NCBI RefSeq assembly: GCF_014196295.1
Contig: NZ_JACIDK010000003.1
Span: 558,001-622,000 of the forward strand
Reading direction: 5' to 3'
Source: Phenylobacterium haematophilum
GTDB taxonomy: Bacteria; Pseudomonadota; Alphaproteobacteria; Caulobacterales; Caulobacteraceae
DNA: 64,000 nt
In this document: piece by piece, positions 26,389 through 34,296 of the stretch
Layout: every line of letters starts with the position of its first letter
How positions within the stretch are numbered: the stretch's first letter is position 1
Position numbers and translations under genes: made by a program
The notes under the pieces: generated by a model
Told to the model about the DNA's origin: nothing
Seen by the model: only the letters and a program-made list of their open reading frames with translations
Database searches by the model: none

Positions 26389-28002
26389 ATGACATTGCGA
26401 TTTATGCTCGCGCTGGCTTTGGCCGGCGCGCCGGCGGGCGCGTGGGCCCAGCCGGGCCTGGTGCTCGACCAGCAGCGGGCTGACCGCGATCCGCCCGGCG
26501 CCGAGCCGCCGGCGTCTGCCGGGAATCGGCCCGCGGCGCCTGTGGCGGTGGACGTCCAGCCACAACCTTCGACGGCGCTGCGACGGGTCGTCGTCGAAGG
26601 TTCGGGCCTGCCGCGCGCCGACCTGGACCGGGCCTTCGCGCCGCTGCTCGGCCAGCCGCTCGGTCAGAAGACCATTGAGGCCACGGCCGCAGCGGCCGCG
26701 GCGCTCTACAAGCGCAGCGACGTGGCGCTGTACACCATCGCTGCACCTCGGCAGGACCTGACGAGCGGCGTGCTGCGACTGCAGGCGGTGGAGGGGCGCA
26801 TCGCCCAGATCGCCTTGCAGGGCGACGTGAAGGATCGCGACCTGAAGCTGGTCACCGCGCAGGCCCAGCGCCTGACCACCGAGACGCGGCTGCGCCGTCG
26901 AACGCTGGAGCGGCAGCTGTCGCTGATCCGCGACATCCCGGGCCTGACGACTGAGGCCAGGCTGCTGCCGGGGCAGGCGCCCGGCGCCGTGGTGCTGGTG
27001 CTGGACCTGAAGGCGAGCGGGCCGAAGCTGAACCTGTCGGTGAACAACCGCGGCTCCAGCCTGCTCGGCCGCACCCAGGTGCAGGCCGACCTCGACCTCT
27101 ATTCCACCTTTCGGCAGGGCGATCAGACGCGGCTCACCCTGGGCCTGCCGACGCAGATCGACCGCTTCCAGTACTATGCGGTCCTGCACAGCCAGCCGTT
27201 GGGAGCCGACGGCCTGCGGGTGCAGGTCAACGGCGGCTACTTCCGCACCCGCCCCGACAACGGATCGAAGGGAGAGGCGACGTTCGGCGGCATGCAGTTC
27301 AACTATCCGTGGATCCGCAGCTATGAGCAGAACCTTTATCTGACTGGGGCACTGGACGGCCTCGATTCCAAGAACGCGGTGTTCGGCCAGGGCACGGCGA
27401 CGGAGCGCACCCGCGTGGGGCGCGTCGCGGCGGCCTGGAATCTCGCAAAGCCGAAGACGCAGGCCTCAGCCAGCGCCACCGCCAGTTTCGGCATCGACGG
27501 GCTGGGCGCGCGGACCACCGCCGGGGTCGCCGACGCCGACTTTCAAAAGCTGAACCTGCGGGCCGGCTACGATCAGGCGCTGGGCCCGCGCTGGGTGCTG
27601 CGGCTCAAGGCGGCCGGGCAGCTGAGCGCGGACCTGCTGCCGAGCTCCGAGCAGTTCTCGGTCGGCGGGACGGAGTTTGGGCGCGCCTTCGAGCAGTCGC
27701 TGGTGATCGGCGACCAGGGGGCGGCTGGATCTGCGGAACTGGCCTGGCGTCCCGCCGGGCTGCCGAAATCGGTGGCGGGCAGCGAAGTCTATGGGTTCGC
27801 CGACACCGCCCGGGTGAGCCAGTCGGGCCGGTTCGGGCGGCCGGACCAGGACTATGACCTGAGCTCAGCTGGCGCGGGGGTGCGGCTGGCGGTCGGCCGC
27901 AAGGTAGGTCTGGGCCTGGAAGGCGCCTACGCGCTCGAGGATCCGCGGCCGGGCCATGACGGCTCCTGGCGGCTGGGCGTGAACTTCGCAGTGCGGCCGT
28001 GA
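26389..28002 (+). CDS. ShlB/FhaC/HecB family outer-membrane transporter (TpsB)
   Basis: A 537-residue two-partner-secretion translocator. Signal peptide MTLRFMLALALAGAPAGAWA; Pro-rich segment to about residue 60; POTRA domain(s) about 62-215 beginning LRRVVVEGSGLPRADLD, with VLRLQAVEGRIAQIALQGDV. The C-terminal beta barrel (about 220-537) has SVNNRGSSLLGRTQ, a conserved FSVGGTEFGRAFE loop (family motif region of the plug-like L6 loop) and ends in LGVNFAVRP. It moves a specific TpsA partner across the outer membrane. The only candidate nearby is the Gly-rich gene just upstream. It is convergent with the 2OG oxygenase gene (1-bp gap). Confidence 0.92.
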   Translation: MTLRFMLALALAGAPAGAWAQPGLVLDQQRADRDPPGAEPPASAGNRPAAPVAVDVQPQPSTALRRVVVEGSGLPRADLDRAFAPLLGQPLGQKTIEATAAAAAALYKRSDVALYTIAAPRQDLTSGVLRLQAVEGRIAQIALQGDVKDRDLKLVTAQAQRLTTETRLRRRTLERQLSLIRDIPGLTTEARLLPGQAPGAVVLVLDLKASGPKLNLSVNNRGSSLLGRTQVQADLDLYSTFRQGDQTRLTLGLPTQIDRFQYYAVLHSQPLGADGLRVQVNGGYFRTRPDNGSKGEATFGGMQFNYPWIRSYEQNLYLTGALDGLDSKNAVFGQGTATERTRVGRVAAAWNLAKPKTQASASATASFGIDGLGARTTAGVADADFQKLNLRAGYDQALGPRWVLRLKAAGQLSADLLPSSEQFSVGGTEFGRAFEQSLVIGDQGAAGSAELAWRPAGLPKSVAGSEVYGFADTARVSQSGRFGRPDQDYDLSSAGAGVRLAVGRKVGLGLEGAYALEDPRPGHDGSWRLGVNFAVRP

Positions 28003-28003
28003 G

Positions 28004-28924
28004 CTACTTGGCCATGCCGATCTCGCGAAGGCGTTCGGCCAGGAACTCGCCGGCGGTGATCGCGGGCCACTTGGCGCCCTCGCCCTCGCAGGAGGGCAGG
28101 CGCTCAAGCGAGACGTCGGAGGCCGGGTGCATGAAGAACGGCATCGAATAGCGACTGACGTTCGGCCCGACCGGATTGACCACGCGGTGAGTGGTCGAGG
28201 GGATCACGCCGTTGGTCAGCCGCTGCAGCATGTCGCCGCTATCGACGATCAGGTTCTTCGGCGCGGTTTCGACCGGCAGCCAGGAGCCGTCTCGGTCGAG
28301 CAGTTGCAGGCCCCCGCCCTTGGCGGCGACCAGCAGGGTGATGAAGTTGATGTCCTCGTGGGCGGCCGAGCGGACGGCGCCTTCGGGGGCGTCCTCCGGC
28401 ACCGGGGGATAGTGCAGCACGCGCAGGATCGAGGTGCCGTCGGCGACCTTTGCGTCGAAGTAGTCGCCAGGCAGGCCGAGCTTCGGCGCCAGGGCCGACA
28501 GCAGGACGCGGCCCGTCTCGTCGAGGGCGGCGAAGAGGTTGCTGAAGGTGCGTTCGAAGGCCGGGAACTCGGCTGGCCAGACGTTAGGCGGGAAGTCCTC
28601 AGCCGGCAGGCCGGGCGCCGGGGCGCGGCCGATCTGCCAGAATTCCTTGAGGTCGGGCAGGCTGGAGTCGCGGGCGTGCTCGGTACCGAACGGCGTGTAG
28701 CCGCGCATGCCTGCCGCGTAACGGCGCTTGGTCGTGTAGGGGAGCGCGAAGACCTCCTCGGCGTGTTCGTAGGCGTGTTCGAGCAAATCCTCGGCGACGC
28801 CGTGGTCGGCCAGGATGATGAAGCCGTACTGCTGCAGGCCCTGCATCAGCGCGTCGGAGAAAGCGGCGCGGTCGGCGAGCGAGCCGTGCGTGAAGGCCTT
28901 GAGGCTGAGGGTCGGAACGCTCAT
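28004..28924 (-). CDS. 2-oxoglutarate/Fe(II)-dependent oxygenase, IPNS type
   Basis: A 306-residue non-heme iron oxygenase of the isopenicillin N synthase superfamily. The N-terminal DIOX_N part (about 1-115) has LQQYGFIILADHGV and GYTPFGTEHA. The catalytic part (about 160-275) carries the iron triad in AAHEDINFITLL (His, Asp) and STTHRVVNP (His), and the 2OG-binding Arg-x-Ser in SRYSMPFF. Its ATG overlaps the ribokinase stop (ATGA), so it is the last gene of a nucleoside hydrolase-ribokinase-oxygenase operon. A nucleoside- or sugar-related substrate is inferred from context only. Confidence 0.92.
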   Translation of the reverse strand: MSVPTLSLKAFTHGSLADRAAFSDALMQGLQQYGFIILADHGVAEDLLEHAYEHAEEVFALPYTTKRRYAAGMRGYTPFGTEHARDSSLPDLKEFWQIGRAPAPGLPAEDFPPNVWPAEFPAFERTFSNLFAALDETGRVLLSALAPKLGLPGDYFDAKVADGTSILRVLHYPPVPEDAPEGAVRSAAHEDINFITLLVAAKGGGLQLLDRDGSWLPVETAPKNLIVDSGDMLQRLTNGVIPSTTHRVVNPVGPNVSRYSMPFFMHPASDVSLERLPSCEGEGAKWPAITAGEFLAERLREIGMAK

Positions 28925-29775
28925 CGGGCGGGCTCCAGACGGGCCTCGACCTCGGCGCGGGTCGGCAGCGAGGGCTGGGCGCCGGGACGGGTGGCGGCCA
29001 GGGCGCCGGCGGCGCAGGCGAAGGCGAGGGCGGCCTCGTGCGGGCGGCCTTCCAGCAGGGCCAGGGTCAGGGCGGCGACGAAGGCGTCGCCGGCGCCGGT
29101 GGCGTCGATCGCCTCGACCGGCGGCGGGGCGGCGGCGGCCAGCTGGCGGCCGCCCTGGAACAGGCCCGCGCCCTTGGCGCCCCAGGTCACGGCGACGAGG
29201 CCGGGCAGATCGTGCAGCGCCGGGCCGTAAAACGCGGCCTCGGTTTCGTTGACGACGATGAGGTCGGCGCGGGCCAAGGTCTGCGGCGGAAGCGGCGCGG
29301 CCGGGGCGAGGTTCAGGCAGACGAAGCCGCTGGCTTGGGCGACGGCCGCGGCGACCGTCTCCAGCGGCAGTTCGAGCTGGCAGATCAGCGCCTCATGCGT
29401 CGGCGTGGCCAGATGGCCTGGCGTGAAGGCGGCGTTGGCGCCGGGGGCGACGATGATCTGGTTCTCGCCGCCGGCGGCCACGGCGATGAGCGCGACGCCC
29501 GTGGCGGCGCTGGCGTCGGTGTCGCACTGGTCGAGATCGACGCCCTCGGCGGCCAGCAGGGCCAGGGCTTCGTCGGCCAGGGCGTCGGCCCCGACCCGGG
29601 CGATCAGGTTCACGTCGGCGCCGAGCCGGCGCGCGGCCAGGGCCTGGTTGGCCCCCTTGCCGCCGGGATGGCGGGCGAGGCTCGCCCCGGTCACCGTCTC
29701 GCCAGGCGCGGGCAGGCTCGCGGCGGTGGCCACGAAGTCCAGGTTGACCGAGCCTATGACGGTGATCGCAGTCAT
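28921..29775 (-). CDS. Ribokinase
   Basis: PfkB-family kinase of 284 residues that phosphorylates ribose (or a related pentose) at O5. Family features are the N-terminal VIGSVNLDFVATAASLPAPGETV, the first signature HPGGKGANQALAARRLGADV, NETEAAFYG, and the catalytic Asp with anion hole in DATGAGDAFVAALTLALLEG. The ATG at 29775 overlaps the nucleoside hydrolase stop (ATGA), and its own stop overlaps the oxygenase start. Together with the hydrolase it would convert nucleosides to base plus ribose 5-phosphate. Confidence 0.93.
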   Translation of the reverse strand: MTAITVIGSVNLDFVATAASLPAPGETVTGASLARHPGGKGANQALAARRLGADVNLIARVGADALADEALALLAAEGVDLDQCDTDASAATGVALIAVAAGGENQIIVAPGANAAFTPGHLATPTHEALICQLELPLETVAAAVAQASGFVCLNLAPAAPLPPQTLARADLIVVNETEAAFYGPALHDLPGLVAVTWGAKGAGLFQGGRQLAAAAPPPVEAIDATGAGDAFVAALTLALLEGRPHEAALAFACAAGALAATRPGAQPSLPTRAEVEARLEPAR

Positions 29776-30704
29776 CGGGCCAGCAGGTCGTTGAGCAGCG
29801 CGAAGACGCCGTCGGCGTCCGCATGGGTGGCCCACAGAATCCGCGCCGCGGCCGGATCGCGCAAGCGGAACTCGACCGCCGTGTGGCCGACGGTGAGCGG
29901 CGAGGCGGTCTCGACCTGCAGCTGGCACGGACGCAGGGTGAAGAGCTCCGGCGCCAGCAGATAGGCGATCACGCAGGGGTCGTGGATCGGCGCGCCGGTC
30001 CCGCCGACGATGTCGCGCTCAAGCGCGTTGGAGAATTCCAGCAGGTTGTGGGTCGCTCGCGCGGCCGGGGTGTCGATGGCGGCGATGGCGGCGGTGCGGG
30101 CCGGGTCGGAGCGGACCTGGTGAGTGACGTCGAGGCCCATGACCACGCACTGGGCGCCGGACGAGAACACGATCTCGGCGGCGTGCGGGTCGGCCCAGAT
30201 GTTGTACTCGGCCGAGGCGGTGATGTTGCCGCCCTCGCGCCGCGCGCCGCCCATGACCACGACGGGGCCGAGGCGCTCGATGATCGCCGGCTCCAGGCGC
30301 ATGGCTAGCGCCAGATTGGTGAAGGGGCCGGTGACGGCCAGGGTGATCTCGCCCGGCGGATGGGACATCACCAGCCCGGCGATGACGTCGGCGGCGCGGC
30401 CGTCGGCCAGTCCATGCTCGGGCTCGAACAGCGGCAGGGTCCCCAGGCCGCTTTCGCCGTGGAAGGCTCCGGCGTCGAAGGGCGGCCTGTACAGCGGGCC
30501 GCTGGCTCCGGCGTAGATCGGCACGTCCTGGCGGCCGGCGATCTGGCGGATGAGCGCGGCGTTGCGGGCGGTCAGCTCCGCGCCGACATTGCCGGCGACG
30601 GTGGTGATGGCGAGAAGCTCCAGGTCCTGCGGCGCGGCGAAGGCCATGAAGAGGGCGACGGCGTCGTCGACGCCCGGGTCGCAATCGAAAATCAGTTTGG
30701 TCAC
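29772..30704 (-). CDS. Nucleoside hydrolase
   Basis: Inosine-uridine-preferring-type nucleoside N-ribohydrolase of 310 residues. It cleaves the N-glycosidic bond to give ribose and a free base. The calcium-binding signature is the N-terminal FDCDPGVDDAVALFMA (Asp7, 9, 13, 14). TTVAGNVGAELTARNA, VVMGGARREGGNITASAEYNIWADPHAAEIV and the later HDPCVIAYLL (His and Asp at the active site) complete the family pattern. First gene of a three-gene overlapping operon with ribokinase and a 2OG oxygenase. Purine salvage is the likely role. Confidence 0.94.
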   Translation of the reverse strand: MTKLIFDCDPGVDDAVALFMAFAAPQDLELLAITTVAGNVGAELTARNAALIRQIAGRQDVPIYAGASGPLYRPPFDAGAFHGESGLGTLPLFEPEHGLADGRAADVIAGLVMSHPPGEITLAVTGPFTNLALAMRLEPAIIERLGPVVVMGGARREGGNITASAEYNIWADPHAAEIVFSSGAQCVVMGLDVTHQVRSDPARTAAIAAIDTPAARATHNLLEFSNALERDIVGGTGAPIHDPCVIAYLLAPELFTLRPCQLQVETASPLTVGHTAVEFRLRDPAAARILWATHADADGVFALLNDLLAR

Positions 30705-30748
30705 CGCGGCATTCTCCGGAGGAACGGCAAGCTCGGCAAGCGGGCATG

Positions 30749-30776
30749 AAAAAGCCCCGCCCAGGCGGGCGGGGCT
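30749..30776 (-). terminator. Rho-independent terminator of the TonB receptor gene
   Basis: On the minus strand AGCCCCGCC (30776-30768) pairs with GGCGGGGCT (30761-30753) across a six-base loop and is followed by a run of five T residues (30753-30749). It lies 19 bases beyond the receptor stop codon. Confidence 0.9.
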
Positions 30777-30794
30777 CGCATCATGTCGCGGGGA

Positions 30795-33755
30795 CTAGAA
30801 GCGGGCGGTGAGGCCCACGAAGAACCGGCGGCCCAGGACGTCGTAGGTCGAGGGGTCGGTGTTGGAGTTGGAGTACGAGGTGTAGAACGGCGGATCCTCG
30901 TCGCCGATGTTGTTGACGCCGGCGCGCATGGTGATGCGCTCGTCGAACCGCCAGGTCCCGGTCAGGTCGAACAGGTCGTAGTCGGGCGTGTTGACTGCGG
31001 TCGGCGAGAGCACCGGCACGTTGCGGAAGTCGGTCATGGCGTCGATGTGCCGCCAGCGCAGGGTGACCTTGGCCGGGCCGACCGAGTAGGTCGCCGACAT
31101 GGCCGACTTCCACTCCGGATAGGCGCCGCCCGAGAGGTCGCCGCCGATGGTGCCGCCGCTCTGCAGGAAGGGCGCGCCCGGCCGGGCCTGCTTTTCGAAG
31201 TTCTCCAGATGGGAAACCACCAGGTTGAAGTCGAGCGCGCCGGCGCCGTCCGGCAGGCCGAGGTCGGCCAGATCGAAGCCCCAGTCGATCTGGGCGTCGT
31301 AGCCCGAGGTCTTCCAGGCGGCGAGGTTGACCTGGGTGGTCAGCACGCCGGTGATGTTGCCGTTGGCGATGCGGTTGAACTGTTGGCAGTAGAAGCTGGA
31401 GTTGTCGAAGGTCGGGTTGGCGCCGCCGGTGTTGAAGCACTCGCCGACGATGGTCTGCACCGTCAGGGTGCCGATCACGTCCTCCAGCTCGATCTTGTAG
31501 TAATCGAGGCTGACGCTGAAGCGTCGCAGCAGCGGCGCGTCGAGCTTCGGCGTCCACACGGCGCCGAGGGTGAAGCTGTCGGACTTCTCCTCCGACAGGT
31601 CGGGATTCCCCCCGCCGAGGATCTCCACCTGGGTCGAGGCTTGCTGGAAGGTGTCGACGATGCCGGTCGAAACGCCTTGGGCGACGCAGAGCGCTCGGAC
31701 CGCCGCGGCGCTGGCGCCGTTGCGGAACGAGGAGCGCACGTCGCAGGGGTCGCCCGCGGTGGTGGCCAGGCCCGGCGTGCCGATGCCCGAGAAGCCCAGC
31801 GATTGCGGCGAGAACAACTCGGCGACGTTGGGGGCGCGGACCGCGCGCTGGTAGCCGCCGCGCACCATCAGGCTTTCGACCGGACGCCAGGTGAAGTCGG
31901 CCTTGTAGGCGTTGATCGTGCCGGTGGTGTTGTAGTCGGCGATCCGGCCGCCGAGCGACACGTCGAGGCTGTAGGCGAAGGGCGCCTGGGCAAGGATCGG
32001 AACCAGCAGCTCGGCGTAGGCCTCGGTCGAGGAGATGTCGCCACTGATCGGCACCGCCGGGTTGAAGCCGACGATGTCGGGGCCCTGCAGCAGCAGGTCG
32101 GGCGAATAGCCGACCTCGTCCTTGCGGTACTGGGCGCCGGCCGAGAACTTCACCGCGCCGGCCGGCAGCTCGAACACCGAGCCGGTGACGAATCCTTCCA
32201 GAACGGTCTGGTGGATCTTGGTGTCGTTAGTGACTTCGCGGGCGATGTAGGCCGCGCAGCCGGGGCTTACCTTGCCGGCCCCGAAAATGTTGAAGCCGCC
32301 GCAGATCGCCACGCCGCCGTCAGGGGCGAAGGTCAGTTCGCGCATGGCCGCGCGGCTGACGTTGCCATGCTGGTTTTCGGTGTGGTTCATCTCGCCATAG
32401 GCGGCGTAGGCGTCCCACTTCCAGTCCTTGAAGCCGACGTCGCCGCGCAGGCCGGCGACCACCTGGAAGGTCTCGTAGGTGTTGTTCGAGAGCCGGCCGC
32501 CGACCTCGGTGAAGGCGCGGCGCGGATAGAAGGCGGCGGTCGGATTGGCGCGAGAGGCAAGCAGCGTGCGCAGGTCGGCCGGGATGAACGGGTTGGTGGT
32601 CGGCGCCACGATGTCCGGGCCGGGGAAGGCGCCGTCCGAGGCCGAGGCCGGACCGAGTTGCCGCGAGACGTCGTAGGTGGTGTAGCTGACCGTGCCATAG
32701 GCTTCTATGCTGTCGGTCAAGTCATAGCGCCCGGCGGCGTAGAACGACCAGCGGTCCAGCGGCAGGTTGAGGTAGCGGTAGTCGGCGCTGTTGAAGGTGT
32801 AGCTGCTGGGATCGAAGCCCGGCATCTGGTCGCCGCGGTAGTTGCGGACCGGCGAGGTCGAGAACAGCGTGCCGTCGGCGTTGAACGAGAGGTTCGCGCC
32901 GCGGGCGACGCTGCCGGGCGCCAGACCGTACTTGGCCAACACCGCGTCCATCGCCGCCTGGGTCGGCAGGTTGGCCGCGCCGCCGGCGTTGGAGGACGGA
33001 TCGAAGCGCCCGTCCGGAATGGTCGCCGCGCCCGACGGGACCAGGCCGGTGGTCAGCACCGAGTAACCGATCGCCGCCCAGTCGCGGTCGGAGGCCACGA
33101 GGCCTTCGCGCCGGTCGTAGCTGACGCCGGCTGAGATGTTGCCGCGGCCCTCGGCGAAGTTGTGGCCGTAGCCGATCGAGAAGCTCTGCTGGCCGGCGTC
33201 GTTGCGGGTCGTCGAGCCGAGCTGGGCATCGATGACCAGGCCCTCGAAGTCCTTCTTGAGCTTGAAGTTCACGACCCCGGCGATGGCGTCCGAACCGTAG
33301 ACCGCCGAGGCCCCGCCGGTGATGGTCTCGACGCTGTCGATCAGGAAGGTCGGAATGGTGTTGAGATCGACGACGGCGTTGGGGTTGCCGGAGACCATCC
33401 GACGGCCGTCGACCAGCACCAGGGTGCGCGTGGGCCCGAGGCCGCGCAGGTTGGCGTAGGCCTGGCCCGGAGTGGAGACGAAGTTGGTGGTGTTGGTGCC
33501 GGCGCCGTTCGACGGCACGAACTGCGGCAGCTGGTTTAGGGTGTTCTCGACCGTGACCATGCCGGCCTGGGTGATGCGGTCCTGGCCCAGGGTGACGATC
33601 GGGCTTTCGGAGACGTAGTCCTGGCGGGCGATGCGCGAGCCGGTGATCACCACCTCGGACACTTCAGTGTCCTGAGCGGCGGCGGGGGCGGCGTGGATGG
33701 CCATGACGCTGGCCAGGGCGCTTGCACAGAGCAAGCCGGAACGCTTGGAGATCAT
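30795..33755 (-). CDS. TonB-dependent receptor
   Basis: A 986-residue outer-membrane receptor. Signal peptide to about residue 27 (MISKRSGLLCASALASVMAIHAAPAAAQ). A TonB-box-like EVSEVVITGSRI follows. The plug domain (about 40-165) has VTVENTLNQLPQFVPS, ANLRGLGPTRTLVLVDGRRMV and VETITGGASAVYGSDAIAGVVNF. The barrel fills the rest and ends in the aromatic ...GRRFFVGLTARF. The large size and GxNTTNFVSTPG pattern resemble the Caulobacterales/Sphingomonad receptors for oligosaccharides or peptides. The ATG at 33755 follows GAGGGGGGAA. It ends with a strong terminator and is monocistronic. Substrate unknown. Confidence 0.94.
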   Translation of the reverse strand: MISKRSGLLCASALASVMAIHAAPAAAQDTEVSEVVITGSRIARQDYVSESPIVTLGQDRITQAGMVTVENTLNQLPQFVPSNGAGTNTTNFVSTPGQAYANLRGLGPTRTLVLVDGRRMVSGNPNAVVDLNTIPTFLIDSVETITGGASAVYGSDAIAGVVNFKLKKDFEGLVIDAQLGSTTRNDAGQQSFSIGYGHNFAEGRGNISAGVSYDRREGLVASDRDWAAIGYSVLTTGLVPSGAATIPDGRFDPSSNAGGAANLPTQAAMDAVLAKYGLAPGSVARGANLSFNADGTLFSTSPVRNYRGDQMPGFDPSSYTFNSADYRYLNLPLDRWSFYAAGRYDLTDSIEAYGTVSYTTYDVSRQLGPASASDGAFPGPDIVAPTTNPFIPADLRTLLASRANPTAAFYPRRAFTEVGGRLSNNTYETFQVVAGLRGDVGFKDWKWDAYAAYGEMNHTENQHGNVSRAAMRELTFAPDGGVAICGGFNIFGAGKVSPGCAAYIAREVTNDTKIHQTVLEGFVTGSVFELPAGAVKFSAGAQYRKDEVGYSPDLLLQGPDIVGFNPAVPISGDISSTEAYAELLVPILAQAPFAYSLDVSLGGRIADYNTTGTINAYKADFTWRPVESLMVRGGYQRAVRAPNVAELFSPQSLGFSGIGTPGLATTAGDPCDVRSSFRNGASAAAVRALCVAQGVSTGIVDTFQQASTQVEILGGGNPDLSEEKSDSFTLGAVWTPKLDAPLLRRFSVSLDYYKIELEDVIGTLTVQTIVGECFNTGGANPTFDNSSFYCQQFNRIANGNITGVLTTQVNLAAWKTSGYDAQIDWGFDLADLGLPDGAGALDFNLVVSHLENFEKQARPGAPFLQSGGTIGGDLSGGAYPEWKSAMSATYSVGPAKVTLRWRHIDAMTDFRNVPVLSPTAVNTPDYDLFDLTGTWRFDERITMRAGVNNIGDEDPPFYTSYSNSNTDPSTYDVLGRRFFVGLTARF

Positions 33756-33965
33756 TTCCCCCCCTCGGGATTTCGCGCGACTCCACCCTCGCGGGTGTTT
33801 CGCCAGGATTCTATGAGATCGCCAGCAGGCGCGCCATGGCGCCGAAGCCACAGATGACGTTTCGGTGAAGCCGCCGCATCGGCAGGTTGCGGGGCTCGCC
33901 GTGCGCTTTGCGACCCATGGCGCGCGTGGCACACCCGGAGCTTTGGTTGACGAGCGAGGACGACG

Positions 33966-34232
33966 ATGGCGGTGGACGGCGGAAAGAACGTCAGGCGACT
34001 GGCGCCGGAACTGATTGGACGGGTCGTCGCGCTTGCGATGGTCGCCGCGGCGATCTTCGTCGCTCCGCCGGCGAAATTCTGGCTCGCGGGGGCCGGCTGC
34101 GCTCTGGCGGCGACGGTGTTCCTGATCCAGGCCGCGACAGGCCGGCCGGTGCGGCGGGCGCGGTCGCTAAACTTGGTGTTCGGAGTGATCTTCGCGATGA
34201 CCGCGGTTTGGCTGGTGTTCCTGCAGCCCTGA
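33966..34232 (+). CDS. Small two-helix membrane protein
   Basis: An 88-residue protein with three hydrophobic stretches (about 18-34, 37-55, 68-87; the first two form a hairpin). A short basic loop, GRPVRRARS, precedes the last. GAGGA lies six bases before the ATG. No family recognised; it resembles small inner-membrane DUF proteins. It is divergent from the TonB receptor and convergent with an MFS gene. Confidence 0.7.
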   Translation: MAVDGGKNVRRLAPELIGRVVALAMVAAAIFVAPPAKFWLAGAGCALAATVFLIQAATGRPVRRARSLNLVFGVIFAMTAVWLVFLQP

Positions 34233-34265
34233 AGGCTGCGGCCGTCCCAGCAGGACGGAAATGAC

Positions 34266-34287
34266 GGGGGCGCCGGGCGGCGCCCCC
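34266..34287. terminator. GC-rich hairpin between convergent genes
   Basis: GGGGGCGCC (34266-34274) and GGCGCCCCC (34279-34287) form a perfect 9-bp stem with a four-base loop between the small membrane protein and MFS stops. There is no T tract, so it is at best a bidirectional or Rho-assisted terminator. Confidence 0.5.
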
Positions 34288-34296
34288 CGCAGTGGC

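Noticed and set aside
25264..27189. 641-codon open frame on the minus strand opposite the Gly-rich and TpsB genes
   Set aside because: Its translation is Pro/Arg-rich antisense of a Gly-rich repeat; the plus-strand genes have signal peptides, Shine-Dalgarno sites and family motifs.
30783..33134. 783-codon open frame on the plus strand opposite the TonB receptor
   Set aside because: Val/Gly/Arg/Asp-biased shadow of high-GC coding DNA; the minus strand encodes a complete TonB receptor.
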